Positions 22,625-34,465 of a stretch of DNA of 64,000 bases are shown piece after piece (the stretch's first letter is position 1; each line of letters opens with the position of its first letter). A program made the position numbers and the translations under genes. The notes under the pieces are model-generated. The model was not told the DNA's origin. It worked only from the letters and a program-made list of their open reading frames with translations, and did no database searches. Origin of the DNA: Blochmannia endosymbiont of Camponotus (Colobopsis) obliquus (GTDB lineage Bacteria > Pseudomonadota > Gammaproteobacteria > Enterobacterales > Enterobacteriaceae). The stretch covers positions 682,001 through 746,000 of the forward strand of contig NZ_CP010049.1 in assembly GCF_000973545.1 (NCBI RefSeq). Reading direction: 5' to 3'.

Positions 22625-23751
22625 TTACTTTGCAATCAAATCCTTTCTAACATACAAAACTGAACATTTTCGATATAAAATAACATAATAATATAATTCA
22701 CATCCCTTGTTTTTACCAAATTTTATACAATTAACTACAAAACATGCTTTATCTAATTCATCACAAACTCTATATAACAAAATACCCTTAACATGACACC
22801 CTTGACGTCCCATAATTTCTAACAAAACGGCACTGATTATGAATAAATAACACATTAGCTATTTTTAAAATATTATCAGTAAATCAATAATTTTGTTCTA
22901 AACGAATAACACTTATTAACAAAAAAAACATCAACAAATTTATTAACATTACTAACCTATGCTCCACGCCAACTATAACCTAATTGATCATCATCACCAA
23001 CAATCATAATACGATTTATTTTACCTAATGATAAACATAAATAGCATACTGTACTTTATCAATATCCTGACACTGATCTGCTAAATGTTAATAAAATGTT
23101 CTCAATAATAAAATAAAAAATTTAGCTGATTTTGACCATAAAATTACATTAAATAACATAATAATATATCAAAAATCTAACATACCAGAACGATCATGAA
23201 TATTTTGACACATTTTATAAATATTCGATAATATCATTTAAAATTTACTAATACAATTATCTATATGACAAAGAAGTAAACCCTCAATCTATTTGAAACT
23301 ATTATAATTTATCACTTCACTACATTGCGTTTTTTATCTAATCCAAAATGACAAATGAATTCTATTAATAAACGTTTTAAATTACTTTAATCTATAACTT
23401 GAAAATTTTGCGATAAATTTATATCCGAATAATATATTTGTAATAACTAATAAACTAAAACTATGCAATGTATTAACCTACATACCTTTTGATCATTACC
23501 CATTATATTCTCTATACAGCTCTTCATCTTACAAGATGCTTTATCAATAACAACAACTACCGTTAATTCAAAATTTAAGAAAGTAAATAATTATTAACAA
23601 TTCTTAACCAAACCAAACAACCTAATACATTAATTAATATCCGAATTTTACCACTACCAGCACCCACTGAAACCAATATTCTACTATCCTTTATAACAAC
23701 AACTTAATACTATTTTACATCGACAATATGCAATACATTTCAAATATCCAT
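22625..23751 (-). pseudogene. uvrD: DNA helicase II (uvrD) pseudogene
   Basis: Three islands are collinear with E. coli UvrD. The start at 23,751 reads MDI then codon-for-codon positions where CAG and GAA have become TAG and TAA, leading to the P-loop GAGSGKI at 23,644-23,664 (canonical GAGSGKT, so Thr is lost). Motif III region at 22,960-23,007 reads IMIVGDDDQLGYSWRGA followed by a stop. The 76-codon frame at 22,855-22,625 reads ELDKACFVVNCIKF and ILYRK, matching NELDEARFVVNRIK and AILYRSN. Position downstream of corA is as in E. coli. Multiple stops make it certainly non-functional. Confidence 0.9.
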
Positions 23752-23859
23752 TAATACCTTTATCTTATTCATTCTAATAAAATAATTTTTCCCAATAAAA
23801 ATTAACCTATTATTAATAAATAATGAATCACTCCTGAACCAAGAAATAATGCCGTCAAA

Positions 23860-24564
23860 AAAAATAATTTTGCACTTTCTACATGAAATATATAATTTTT
23901 ATTAAAAATATAATAATGTGATTACTATCATACTCATTAATCCAACAAGCTTGCATACCACTGTTTATTAGCTACATACCCATCTGTAATTAAATTATTA
24001 CCTACATGTAAAATATTTATTCCTACAGAATATACCCAACTTTTTGACGACATATACTACAAATCCTGATAAGATTTAGCACAACCATCAATGCCCACTC
24101 ATAAAATATAACTAAAATATTTATCTAAACCACATATAACTAAATGGACATTGATGTAATAACTACTAAAGGCCATTCATCACTTAATTTACTCAATATA
24201 ATATGATGGTCAATAAATACATAAAACTACTACAACAAGAAATAAATATTTCCATTGCACCATCAAAACCTGTATCAGTTTCATTATAACTACAACCAAT
24301 CATCTATATATATATAAAAACTGATTTAACTACTCTACAACGCCAATGAATCACAACATCATGATAAATATCCTATTCAAATTGAAGCAAAACATAACGT
24401 AACTTTTGATAAGCTTTCACTTCCCACCTACATCCACCAGAATAATCATTCTACAAAAATAAAAATAATTTAAGTTCAACCTGTGATATCACTAGACTAG
24501 TATCATAAAAAATATCATCGAAATCAAAAATTAACGCATATACAGGATGTAATACTCGATACAA
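23860..24564 (-). pseudogene. yigB: HAD phosphatase yigB pseudogene
   Basis: E. coli YigB is an FMN/5-amino-6-ribitylaminouracil phosphate phosphatase of the riboflavin pathway. The remnant reads YALIFDFDDIFYDTS near 24,510-24,550 (canonical ALTFDLDDTLYD, second catalytic Asp kept but Thr to Ile). It then reads EWPLVVITS near 24,150-24,180 followed by stops, and ILHVGNNLITDG at about 23,975-24,014 (canonical ILHVGDDLTTD, with a metal-binding Asp changed to Asn). Several in-frame stops. It lies directly upstream of the uvrD remnant as in E. coli. End points are estimates from the E. coli length. Confidence 0.85.
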
Positions 24565-25042
24565 CGCATCACTAAAATACTCTCCAACTATTGATAACAA
24601 ATAAAATAAAAAATCACACATATTACATCAAAATCTTAATAACATAAACTTACATGTATAAAAAATAAAAGTGTAATTGTATCATTACTAAAGACATTAA
24701 TCATGCTGTCATAATAAAAACTAAAATAATATTTTTCAATATAAACACTTTTATCATTATAATAATTTTATATCAACAATTATGATCATAACTTATTTTA
24801 CTAATAAATATATTTATATATAACTTACAATTTTATAAAACTTAATATATAAAATAAAAACAACTTTAAAATTATATCTCACTAACAATATATCCCTTAA
24901 TACTGAAATCATAATATAATACAATCATGAATACTAACTGTTACTTAAATAATAAAATACGCAAAAATGTTACAAAAATAAAATTCAATTTAACTATTTT
25001 CGATCATGCTACAATACATTATAACAACATACATATTTTTTT
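24565..25042. other. Gap where xerC would be
   Basis: About 480 bases between yigB remnant and dapF; enterobacteria have yigA and xerC here (xerC alone needs about 900 bases). No recombinase motif was seen, so xerC appears deleted rather than merely decayed. Confidence 0.55.
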
Positions 25043-25873
25043 TTAAAAATTAATATAACCATCATAAACATGAGTTGCCGGTCCAGACATATACAAATCA
25101 TGTCCAGATCCTTTCCAATCAACCCATAACGAACCACCTAGAAGCTCTACCTTAACTCTTTCAGATAATAACCCTTGTTTAACTCCCACAGCAACAGCTG
25201 CACATGCTGCACTACCACAAGAACGCGTTTCACCTACACCTCTTTCATATACTCTTAAACGAATATATGCACAATTAATAATTTGCATAAAACCAACATT
25301 AGCCTCTTCAGGAAAGCTAAAATGTTTTGATAATAACAAACCAAAACTTCCAACCTCAACAATATCAACATCTTTCACTATAATCACACAATGAGGGTTA
25401 CCAATAGATACAACACTACAACGAACTGATTTTTCTTTTTCCGCAATATACAAAACATAACTATTTGCTACCCGCAAAGATTTAAATGGAATTTGTTCAG
25501 GACGAAAATCTGGTTCACCCATATTAACTCTTATATAATCATCCTCAATAACAAATATTGTCATGCATTTTACTCTAGTGCTTACACGAATTATACGTTT
25601 ACAAGTTAATTTTTTCATCCTAACAAAATAAGCAAAACAACGAACTCCATTACCACACTGATTAACTTCTCGTCCATCAGCATTAAAAATACGATAATAA
25701 AAATCAACTTTTGGATTTTTAGATGATTCTACTATCAGTAACTGATCAAAACCTATCCCATAATATCTATTCGATAAATAACGCACACTTTCTGCTGTTA
25801 AAATAACATTTTGAGTTATTCCATCTATAACCACAAAATCATTACCTAACCCATGCATTTTAGAAAACTGCAT
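25043..25873 (-). CDS. dapF: Diaminopimelate epimerase
   Basis: Converts LL-DAP to meso-DAP for lysine and peptidoglycan. Both catalytic cysteines are present, in [11 protein letters not shown] and [14 protein letters not shown]. The start at 25873 ([17 protein letters not shown]) is fixed by an AGGAG six bases upstream; the frame extends five codons further without support. The size (276 residues) is normal. With asd and murI it indicates continued peptidoglycan precursor synthesis. Confidence 0.97.
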   Translation of the reverse strand: MQFSKMHGLGNDFVVIDGITQNVILTAESVRYLSNRYYGIGFDQLLIVESSKNPKVDFYYRIFNADGREVNQCGNGVRCFAYFVRMKKLTCKRIIRVSTRVKCMTIFVIEDDYIRVNMGEPDFRPEQIPFKSLRVANSYVLYIAEKEKSVRCSVVSIGNPHCVIIVKDVDIVEVGSFGLLLSKHFSFPEEANVGFMQIINCAYIRLRVYERGVGETRSCGSAACAAVAVGVKQGLLSERVKVELLGGSLWVDWKGSGHDLYMSGPATHVYDGYINF

Positions 25874-27362
25874 TTTAACTCCTAACAATCTATAAATATT
25901 ATAAATAAATATTTAATATTTATATATACATGTATATATTTTACATAAGTAATCTCCAAAAAAAATTAAAATCCAGTCATGAACATTTCTTACTATATAA
26001 AATTTTAACGACATACTTAACATATTTAATATATAATATATATATAATTAATAAAATAATTACTAAAAATAATTAAAATACTTAAATAAGATAACTAATA
26101 AAATTAAAATAAATATAAAACAATAAAATATAATATCTAATTTAATTTATATTAACTAATAATAATAATATATATTTTATACAATATATAATTAACAATA
26201 AAATATTAAAAGAACAAACTAAGTAAAACTCATTACATCACAAATATATTTTAAATTAAACATAAACCATTAAAAAATTATTATACTTAAATAAACATTT
26301 CAAATAAAATCTATACTAATAATATTAAATTAAACAATTACCCCTATGATTATTGAATAATTAATTATCATCACCAATAATATAACAATCAAACATTGCA
26401 TATCAAAAAAATAACAACTTAAAACATAAACAATTATTAAATATATAAAATGCTACTATATACCACACATGATATATTTAAAGTAAACAACCATTGTATA
26501 AATCTACAAGTATAATTTAAACAAAAGTCAACTATATAATTAAAATAACCAAAAAAAATCATATTTCAATACAATTTTGCTTAAAAATTTTTATAAACTT
26601 TTAAAATAAAACACCATATCATAAAATTTATACTTACTATAACATCTATTAAATAAATAATTTTTATTCAAAATAAATCACAAAAACAAAAATAAATTAT
26701 TCACAAATATAAATAAACGTATAAATTAACAATAAAATACACATTTTTACACAATGCAAACATAAATTATTTATCCCTAAAATAATATTTTTTGACACAA
26801 TATTATACTATTATTACAATACAACAATTATTTCTTTAAATAATTTAAATATTAAAATTAAATTATATTTCTTTAATGTACATAAATAACATTAAGTAAA
26901 AACATACCAAATAATTAAAAACTATATATTTTCATAACAACAACAAAACACATCTAAATATTATAATTAATATTAATCATTAAAACAATTTTAATCAAAT
27001 ATATGATCAATCACTAAAAATAACACAACATATACATATCAATATCCTATAATTCATTCCATATAATTAATTTATAAATTTAATTTTATTACAATCTTTT
27101 AATAAAAATATAAAATTTACCTAATTCATACTATATTTAATTCATATATTTTACTAAAATATTAAAATTACATTATAAAATTATCTAAATTAACTAAAAT
27201 AAAAAAACATAAAGATCCATTTACTAAATATAAATAAGACATAAACTATAATAATTACCTATAACTTTTTATTCTCAATTAACATAATAAATCACCATTT
27301 TTTTAACTTATAAAATATAATTATTACCATTAAAATTTTAAATAATCATATAAAACATAAGT
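25874..27362. other. Very A+T-rich gene desert between dapF and hemC
   Basis: About 1.49 kb where E. coli has cyaY and cyaA between dapF and hemC. I see no open frame or remnant; it is the least structured DNA in the window, dominated by A/T runs and ATA/TAT steps. Loss of cyaA would mean no cAMP signalling, consistent with no CRP gene in the pabA region. The leaders of divergently transcribed dapF and hemC must lie at its two ends. Confidence 0.6.
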
Positions 27363-28268
27363 ATGCATACAAAAACGTTGAAAATAGCTACACGTAGCAG
27401 TCCTTTAGCACTCTGTCAAACACATTACGTATGTAACGAATTACGACGATATCATCCTGATATACAAATAGAACTAATTCCAATAATCACAACGGGTGAT
27501 ACCATGTTAGACATCAAATTAGAAAAAATCGATAAAAAAGGATTATTTATCAAAGAACTTGAATATGCATTACTACATTATCATGCTGATATAGCAGTAC
27601 ACTCAATGAAAGATATGAGTATTCACTTTCCTAAAGGACTTGGACTAGCAGTAATATGCGAAAGAAATGATCCACGAGATGCTTTCGTTAGCCTTCGATA
27701 TTCTAATATTGACTCTCTCCCTAATGGAGCAATAGTAGGCACTTCAAGTTTACGACGTCAATGCCAACTACACGAACGTCGCCCAGATTTACAAATAAAT
27801 AATATAAGAGGTAACGTCAATACTAGATTAAAAAAATTAAATACAGGACAATATGATGCATTAATTTTAGCAACAGCAGGACTAAAACGCTTATCATTAG
27901 ATAATTATATTCGTATGTCCATTGACCCAGCAGATTCCTTACCCGCCATGGGACAAGGGGCATTAGGTATAGAATATCGATTAAAAGATAATGAAACTTT
28001 ATCATTACTCAAACCATTACATCACCAAAATACCGCGATTTGTATAGAAATAGAACGTGATATTAACAAAAGACTACAAAGTAATTGCCAATCATCAATT
28101 GCAAGCTATGCTGAAATTAAAAACAATAATCAATTATGGCTCAGAGCATTAATTAACTCAACACAACAAAATAAAATAATTCGTAGTGAAGGCATTTCAC
28201 TAATCAATGATGCAAAACAATTAAGTATAAAAGTAGCTGAAGATTTACTAATTCGTAGTAAATCATAA
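27363..28268 (+). CDS. hemC: Porphobilinogen deaminase (hydroxymethylbilane synthase)
   Basis: Polymerises four porphobilinogens for haem. The sequence has ATRSSPLALCQT, VHSMKDM with the catalytic Asp, GTSSLRRQ, NIRGNVNTRL and the dipyrromethane-cofactor cysteine in LQSNCQSSIASYAE. At 301 residues it is about a dozen shorter than E. coli HemC, lacking only the C-terminal tail. hemD follows after 48 bases. Confidence 0.96.
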   Translation: MHTKTLKIATRSSPLALCQTHYVCNELRRYHPDIQIELIPIITTGDTMLDIKLEKIDKKGLFIKELEYALLHYHADIAVHSMKDMSIHFPKGLGLAVICERNDPRDAFVSLRYSNIDSLPNGAIVGTSSLRRQCQLHERRPDLQINNIRGNVNTRLKKLNTGQYDALILATAGLKRLSLDNYIRMSIDPADSLPAMGQGALGIEYRLKDNETLSLLKPLHHQNTAICIEIERDINKRLQSNCQSSIASYAEIKNNNQLWLRALINSTQQNKIIRSEGISLINDAKQLSIKVAEDLLIRSKS

Positions 28269-28316
28269 ATTAAATCAAAACACTAATAAAACAACTAAAT
28301 TTATCAATAATAAAAA

Positions 28317-29063
28317 ATGAACATTTTAGTAACTAGACCATCTCCGGCAGGAGAAGAACTTGTTTTTCAATTAACCTCTCACGGCAAAAAAGCATGGCAT
28401 TTACCATTAATCACTTGTTATCCCAGTAAACATTTAATGTCATTAACAACTAAATTAAATCATCTTTCTGCAGGAGATTTGTTATTTACTATTTCACAAC
28501 ATGCAATTAATTATGCTAACTCATGGTTGAAAATTTCAGGAACAATTTGGCCATCAACACTAAACTATTACTCTATAGGCCGTAGTAGCGGATTACTAAT
28601 GAACAAACTCACTGGGTGTTTTATTAATTTTCCCAAAAAAAACGAAACTAGTGAAGAATTATTACAATTACCATCATTAAATCACATAAACGGCAAACGC
28701 ATATTAATTTTAAATAGCAAAAACGGAAGAAATATATTAGAAAAAACTCTAAAAAAAAAAGGAGGACAAGTAGATGTTTGCGAATGTTATTATAGAAATC
28801 CAATAAATTATAATGGAGAAGAACAAGCTCACCGTATAATTAAACTAGGTATCAACACACTGGTAATTACTAGTGGAGAAATGTTACAACAATTATATTA
28901 TCTACTTCCAAAAAAATATCATACATCCTGGTTATTAAAATGTAAATTAATAGTAGTTAGTAAACGTTTAGCGCTACAAGGCTATCAATTAGGATGGCAA
29001 GATATTCTTATAACAAAACAGGCTAACAACACCTCTTTATTAAAAACAATACTCAAAATATAA
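28317..29063 (+). CDS. hemD: Uroporphyrinogen-III synthase
   Basis: Cyclises hydroxymethylbilane to uroporphyrinogen III. HemD proteins diverge quickly; here the start MNILVTRPSPAGEELVFQL, the mid-segment GKRILILNSKNGRNILEKTL and the late TLVITSGEMLQQL fit the family, as do the length (248) and the position behind hemC. The coding region contains an A10 tract at 28,751-28,760 that does not break the frame but is prone to slippage. Confidence 0.9.
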   Translation: MNILVTRPSPAGEELVFQLTSHGKKAWHLPLITCYPSKHLMSLTTKLNHLSAGDLLFTISQHAINYANSWLKISGTIWPSTLNYYSIGRSSGLLMNKLTGCFINFPKKNETSEELLQLPSLNHINGKRILILNSKNGRNILEKTLKKKGGQVDVCECYYRNPINYNGEEQAHRIIKLGINTLVITSGEMLQQLYYLLPKKYHTSWLLKCKLIVVSKRLALQGYQLGWQDILITKQANNTSLLKTILKI

Positions 29064-29313
29064 AATATTATAAACGATAGTGCAATCAAAATTTTGTAAC
29101 AAAATTAATTTAAATATTAATTTGTAAATATCGCAAAATAAAACAAACAAAATATTGCTACATATTCATACAATTGATCATATACATTATCTTGATAAGC
29201 TGATAAAACATATTAATGATAAATATTTTTACTTAAATAACTCTTATTTACATCAATAAAACAACCATTTCTTAAATCCTTTTAAATAATCAATATAATT
29301 AACATACAAAAAT

Positions 29314-29386
29314 CGGCGAGAGAGGATTTGAACCCCCGACCAACTGGTCCCAAACCAGCTGCGCTACCAAACTGCGCTACTCGCCG
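29314..29386 (-). tRNA. proM: tRNA-Pro (anticodon TGG)
   Basis: Folds as a full cloverleaf: acceptor CGGCGAG/CTCGCCG, anticodon loop with TGG, TΨC arm GGGGGTTCAAATCC. It closely matches E. coli proM. CCA is not encoded. Last in the minus-strand cluster Arg-His-Leu-Pro, the argX-hisR-leuT-proM order of E. coli. Confidence 0.96.
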
Positions 29387-29473
29387 AAAATCACACCTAA
29401 ATCAAATTTATTACATTTTAGCATTTTCATAAATATTAACTAAAATCAATTATATTTTTAAAATAATAAACAA

Positions 29474-29565
29474 TGCGAAGAGAGGGAATTGAACCCTCAC
29501 GTTTATTTTATCAAAAACACTAACACCTGAAATTAGCGCGTCTACCAAACTTCCGCCATCTTCGC
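29474..29565 (-). tRNA. leuT: tRNA-Leu (anticodon CAG)
   Basis: A class II tRNA with long variable arm; acceptor GCGAAGA/TCTTCGC, anticodon CAG in ATTTCAGGTGT. The D arm has about two extra bases compared with E. coli leuT. CCA is not encoded. Confidence 0.94.
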
Positions 29566-29610
29566 TACATCAAATCTCAACAAAATAAAACATAATTCAA
29601 TATAATATTA

Positions 29611-29687
29611 TGGGGTGACTGATGGGAATCGAACCCACGACAGCTGGATCCACAATCCAGAGCTCTACCAACTGAGCTACAATCACC
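29611..29687 (-). tRNA. hisR: tRNA-His (anticodon GTG)
   Basis: Cloverleaf with anticodon GTG and the extra G at -1 pairing with discriminator C, the identity element for HisRS. The sequence after the acceptor reads CCA, so the CCA end is encoded here, unlike in its neighbours. Confidence 0.95.
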
Positions 29688-29779
29688 ATAGTATAATACT
29701 AAATATACAAAAAAATAAATACGCAACTTACTTCATTGTATAATAAAATTTATAATTAATCACGAAATAATTACTATTA

Positions 29780-29854
29780 CGCGCTCGACAGGATTCGAAC
29801 CTGAACTCTCTGCCTTCGGAAGACAACGCTCTATCCATTTTGAGCTACGAGCGC
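29780..29854 (-). tRNA. argX: tRNA-Arg (anticodon CCG)
   Basis: Acceptor GCGCTCG/CGAGCGC, anticodon loop TTCCGAA. First tRNA of the four-gene cluster. The anticodon stem has two G-U pairs that E. coli argX lacks, typical of A+T drift. Confidence 0.94.
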
Positions 29855-30424
29855 ATAAAAGCCTTCATATATAAAACACAAATAATAATCGTTACAAATA
29901 ATCCTTCACATCACATTTTAAACAATATAACAACTATGTGAATATAATCTTCTATCAATTGAATAAAAATAATAAACGGAAAAAAATTACCATATCTAAT
30001 ACATAACTTTAAAAAAATCAGAGTATACCATCCATATATTTTATACAATAAACATACATAATATATTTGTAACAATCTAATATAATAAAATTTATAAAAT
30101 ATAAAAAACAGATTTAATAACATTAATGTTTATATTTTATTAATTAAATATAATAATATCATTACACATAAAAATTATTACATTTTTACATATAATCACC
30201 CATATGTTAAATAATTAATAAATAAACTAAAACATAAACTGTATAAAATATACAACTTCTATATAATATACTAAATAAACAATTGAAAAATTACTTACAC
30301 TACAAAAATACACGAGATATCCAAATACAAACAAATATCATTCAAAAATAATATTCAAAATAACACGATTAATTAACAACAAAAATGGTTATATTATAAA
30401 TAACTTAATAATAAAACAACCATT
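29855..30424. other. Intergenic stretch between rho and the tRNA cluster
   Basis: About 570 bases with no credible gene. A 70-codon minus-strand frame (29,911-30,123) is F/I/Y/L-rich and unlike any family; I take it as chance. The region should hold the promoter of the tRNA cluster. Confidence 0.55.
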
Positions 30425-31684
30425 TTAAGAACGTCGCATCATATCAAAAAATTCATCATTGGTTCGAGTCATTGACAATTTACTCATCATAAATTCCATA
30501 GCATCTATCTCACCCATAGGGTGAATGATTTTACGTAAAATCCATATTTTTTGTAATTCATCTTGAGTAGTAAGTAATTCCTCTTTACGAGTGCCAGAAC
30601 GATTATAATCAATGGCTGGAAAAACACGCTTTTCAGCAATTCTTCTAGATAAATGTAATTCCATATTACCAGTACCTTTAAATTCCTCATAAATCACTTC
30701 ATCCATTTTTGAACCAGTATCGATTAAAGCAGTGGCAATAATGGTTAAACTACCTCCTTCTTCCATATTACGTGCAGCACCAAAAAATCTTTTTGGACGC
30801 TGTAACGCATTAGCATCTACACCGCCAGTCAAAACTTTTCCGGAAGCTGGAACAACTGTATTATAAGCACGCGCTAACCGAGTAATAGAATCTAATAAAA
30901 TGATAACATCTTTCTTATGTTCCACTAAACGTTTTGCTTTCTCAACAACCATTTCAGCAACCTGTATATGACGAGAAGCTGGTTCATCAAATGTAGACGC
31001 AATAACTTCTCCTTTAACTAATCTTTGCATTTCTGTCACTTCTTCAGGACGTTCATCAATTAATAAAACTATAAGTACACATTCTGAGTGGTTGTAGGCA
31101 ATACTTTGTGCAATATTCTGTAATAATATTGTTTTTCCCGCTTTTGGTGGCGCTACGATTAAACCACGTTGACCACGACCTATAGGTGAAGCCAAATCTA
31201 ATACTCTAGCAGTTAAATCTTCTGTAGAACCATTACCTCGTTCCATGCGTAAACGCGAATTAGCATGTAAGGGTGTCAAATTTTCAAATAAAATTTTATT
31301 ACGAGAACTTTCTGGTTTATCATAATTAACATCATTTACTTTAAGCAACGCAAAATAACGTTCACCTTCCTTAGGAGGTCTAATTTTACCTGAAATAGTA
31401 TCACCTGTCCTTAAATTAAAACGACGTATCTGACTAGGCGATACATAAATATCATCAGGACCAGCTAAATATGAACTATCACTAGAACGAAGAAAACCGA
31501 AACCATCTTGTAAAATTTCTAATACACCATCACCAAAAATATTTTCACCACTTTTAGAATGTTGCTTAAGAATAGCAAAAATAATGTCTTGTTTTCGCAT
31601 ACGAGCCAAATTTTCTAAGCCCATATTCTCTCCTAAAATAATCAACTCAGCAACCGAGATATTTTTTAATTCGGTAAGATTCAT
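30425..31684 (-). CDS. rho: Transcription termination factor Rho
   Basis: Hexameric RNA translocase. The 419 residues equal the E. coli length. Visible are the N-terminal helix bundle ([15 protein letters not shown]), the cold-shock RNA-binding fold (DGFGFLRS), Walker A (VAPPKAGKT), Walker B ([16 protein letters not shown]), the Q-loop region and the R-loop. Its retention matches the scarcity of intrinsic terminators in this DNA. Confidence 0.98.
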   Translation of the reverse strand: MNLTELKNISVAELIILGENMGLENLARMRKQDIIFAILKQHSKSGENIFGDGVLEILQDGFGFLRSSDSSYLAGPDDIYVSPSQIRRFNLRTGDTISGKIRPPKEGERYFALLKVNDVNYDKPESSRNKILFENLTPLHANSRLRMERGNGSTEDLTARVLDLASPIGRGQRGLIVAPPKAGKTILLQNIAQSIAYNHSECVLIVLLIDERPEEVTEMQRLVKGEVIASTFDEPASRHIQVAEMVVEKAKRLVEHKKDVIILLDSITRLARAYNTVVPASGKVLTGGVDANALQRPKRFFGAARNMEEGGSLTIIATALIDTGSKMDEVIYEEFKGTGNMELHLSRRIAEKRVFPAIDYNRSGTRKEELLTTQDELQKIWILRKIIHPMGEIDAMEFMMSKLSMTRTNDEFFDMMRRS

Positions 31685-31976
31685 AATGACGAATTCTTCA
31701 ACTAGAAATGTTCTTTGGTATAACTTAAACTAAACACACAAATAACGATCAATTTGATATACAATATTCACAAAAACCACACAAAACTAATGTTTTTAAA
31801 AATGAAAACAAATAATATTGAATTATATATCAAAACTACAAAATATTTACGAATTCATCGTAACACAATTTTTAATTTACGTCTATAAATCTCCCACTAA
31901 GTATATTTATTTCCCTGTTATTAATTACTATTCAGTAATCAAAATAAACAAACAACTCAATCAATAAAACAATAAT

Positions 31977-32309
31977 CTACAAATAAGAACTCAAAAATTC
32001 TTTCAATTGTTTTTTAGATAACACACCAACTTTCGTAGCTAATACCTTACTTCCTTTAAATAATAACAAAGTCGGAATACTACGAATTTCATATTTTTTA
32101 GTAACTATAGGATTTTCATCAATATTAAGTTTAGCAACAATTACATTACAATTATTCTCACTTAACATCTCATCTAAAACTAATGAAAGCACTTTACAAG
32201 GATTGCACCACTCTGCCCAGAAATCAACTAATAATAAGCCATTACTTGTTAATTCTATTATTTTATCCTCAAACATATCATCATTCAAATTAATAATTTT
32301 ACTATTCAT
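31977..32309 (-). CDS. trxA: Thioredoxin 1 with an unusual WCNPC active site
   Basis: Disulfide reductase of the cytoplasm. The 110 residues follow E. coli TrxA (KIINLND, LVDFWAEWC, AKLNIDENP, IRSIPTLLLFKGS, LSKKQLKEFL). The active site is WCNPCK instead of the nearly universal WCGPCK; the Gly between the cysteines is AAT (Asn). Asp26 and cis-Pro76 equivalents are kept. Start chosen at ATG 32309 with GGAG eight bases upstream. It retains its place next to rho; rhlB is gone. Confidence 0.95.
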   Translation of the reverse strand: MNSKIINLNDDMFEDKIIELTSNGLLLVDFWAEWCNPCKVLSLVLDEMLSENNCNVIVAKLNIDENPIVTKKYEIRSIPTLLLFKGSKVLATKVGVLSKKQLKEFLSSYL

Positions 32310-32992
32310 ATCTAAACTCCACAACACAATTATTAATTGATAAAATATAACAAAAGTACATTACTATATATAAATTTATCAATCTTAAACTAAACCAATA
32401 AAAAACAAAACTTACAACCTTCCATACAAACAAACTTACTATTAATTTAAACATATTTACTAAATCAAACAATAACTACAATATAAAACTTACCTATTAT
32501 ATTTAGTTTAAATAAAAAATTAAATACAACCACACAAAATAAATATATATTTTAATATATTCAACCAAACACTTATCTATATGAGTCACACATAATACTA
32601 ATCCAATACGATATATCAAGACACAAACTAAATGACCCAACATTTTTAACAAAAATAAAATCTCAGTTTATCTTCACATAATATTACACACCATCACAAC
32701 ATATTATTCATCTAATGATGAAATACCATTACCATGTACTATATTACTTAATTTTATCTAATTTTATCAAAAATGCACTAATCAACAACGACATCTATTT
32801 AATAATACTACTAAATACACTAATTAAAATATCAAAAGATTAAAATACACAAAAAAATCAATTTTTTTCAGCAATTTCTATAACAGAATAATAACAAAAA
32901 CAACTTAACCAACACTATCAAAATGTAAAACAACACACAATATAAGATAATACAATATCATTGTATGATACTGTATCTAATAAAATAAGTTA
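32310..32992. other. Gene-free stretch between trxA and ilvC
   Basis: About 680 bases that in E. coli hold rhlB, gppA, rep and ppiC (several kb). Nothing recognisable is left. It contains the 3' end signals of ilvC. Confidence 0.55.
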
Positions 32993-34465
32993 TTATTTTG
33001 TAATATCTTTCATATTTGTCATATAAGAACGTAATTGAACACCAATTTTTTCAATAGGATGTTGACAAATGGCATAATTGACATCACGTAACTGAAGATT
33101 ATCTATCTCTTGTTCAATAATTGAACAACCCAAATCTCCTTTTTTTAAGCACGATACAAAATTTTCCTTTAATAAAGGCATCAAGGCATTAGTAAATAAA
33201 TAACTACCATATTCAGCTGTATCAGAAATAATTTTATTCATTTCATATAATCTTTTACGAGCAATAGTATTTGCAATTAATGGCAACTCATGTAACGATT
33301 CATAATAAGCTGATTTTGGATCAATACCAACCCTAACCATAGTTTCAAATGACAACTCTATACCAGACTTCAATAAAGCAATCATCAATATACCATGATC
33401 AAAATATACTTGATTAGCAAACTTTTCAACACAGCAAGATACATTTTCAAATGCAGTACAACCAATCTTCTCACGACAATTTAATAAATATTTATCACCA
33501 CATTCCCAATCTAACATTAATCTCTGAGAAAAGCTACCAGTAAGAATATCATCCATATGATTTTCAAACAAAGGTCGCATCAATTTTTTTAATTTATTTG
33601 ATAAAATATAAGCACGTAATTTAGCAGTATTAGATAACCTATCCATCATTAGTGTAAGACCGCCATGTTTTAAGGATTCAGCAATTACTTCCCAACCAAA
33701 TTGAACTAATCCTGCTGCATATAAAGAATTAATTCCATTAGCAATCATTAAATCAAATGACAACAACGATCCGACTTGCAATAAACCACATAAAATAGTT
33801 TGTTCTCCCATTAAATCTGACTTAACTTCTGCTATAAATGATGATTCTAACACTCCAGCACGATTACTACCCAATGATGCCGCCCATCCTTTAGCAAAAT
33901 CTAAACCTCTATTCTGTAAATCATTTTCTAAATGAACCGCAATTAACGTTGGAACACCAAAACCTCTTTTATATTCTTCACGAACTTCACTACCGGGAGA
34001 TTTAGGCGCTACCATAATAACAGTAATATCTGCACGAATTTTTTCACCTACCTCAACAATATTAAATCCATGTGAATAACCCAAAATACTATTATTCTTC
34101 ATTAATGGATGTATTAATTTAATAACTTGCGAATGTTCTTTATCTGGTGTCAAATTAATTACTAGATCTGCTTCTGGAATAATTTCTTTATAATTTCCAA
34201 ATCTAAATCCATGTGATTTTGCTGCATACCAAGAATGATTTCTTGTAATAATTGCCTCTTCACGCAAAACATAGACAATATCTAAACCAGAATCTCGCAT
34301 ATTTAAACCCTGATTTAAACCTTGAGCACCACAGCCAACAATGGCTATTTTCTTATTCATTAAAAAATTTATAGTACCATTAAATTCACCAGTATCCATA
34401 AAACGACATTTACCTAACTGTTCTATCTTTTGCATAAACGTTAATGTATTAAAATAATTATCCAT
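32993..34465 (-). CDS. ilvC: Ketol-acid reductoisomerase (class II)
   Basis: Isomerises and reduces acetolactate/acetohydroxybutyrate for valine and isoleucine. The 490 residues match the long enterobacterial type with duplicated C-terminal knotted domain. NADPH-binding [53 protein letters not shown] and the Mg-binding [10 protein letters not shown] are present. ATG at 34465 has a strong GGGAGAG upstream; four additional residues are possible. ilvY, its regulator in E. coli, is missing. Confidence 0.97.
   Translation of the reverse strand: MDNYFNTLTFMQKIEQLGKCRFMDTGEFNGTINFLMNKKIAIVGCGAQGLNQGLNMRDSGLDIVYVLREEAIITRNHSWYAAKSHGFRFGNYKEIIPEADLVINLTPDKEHSQVIKLIHPLMKNNSILGYSHGFNIVEVGEKIRADITVIMVAPKSPGSEVREEYKRGFGVPTLIAVHLENDLQNRGLDFAKGWAASLGSNRAGVLESSFIAEVKSDLMGEQTILCGLLQVGSLLSFDLMIANGINSLYAAGLVQFGWEVIAESLKHGGLTLMMDRLSNTAKLRAYILSNKLKKLMRPLFENHMDDILTGSFSQRLMLDWECGDKYLLNCREKIGCTAFENVSCCVEKFANQVYFDHGILMIALLKSGIELSFETMVRVGIDPKSAYYESLHELPLIANTIARKRLYEMNKIISDTAEYGSYLFTNALMPLLKENFVSCLKKGDLGCSIIEQEIDNLQLRDVNYAICQHPIEKIGVQLRSYMTNMKDITK

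Noticed and set aside
29090-29106. Hairpin aattttg-taa-caaaatt after hemD as a terminator
   Set aside because: Only seven A/T-rich base pairs and no T tract; too weak to call in this composition.
29911-30123. 70-codon hydrophobic frame between tRNA-Arg and rho
   Set aside because: F/I/Y/L-rich chance frame, no Shine-Dalgarno, no family resemblance.
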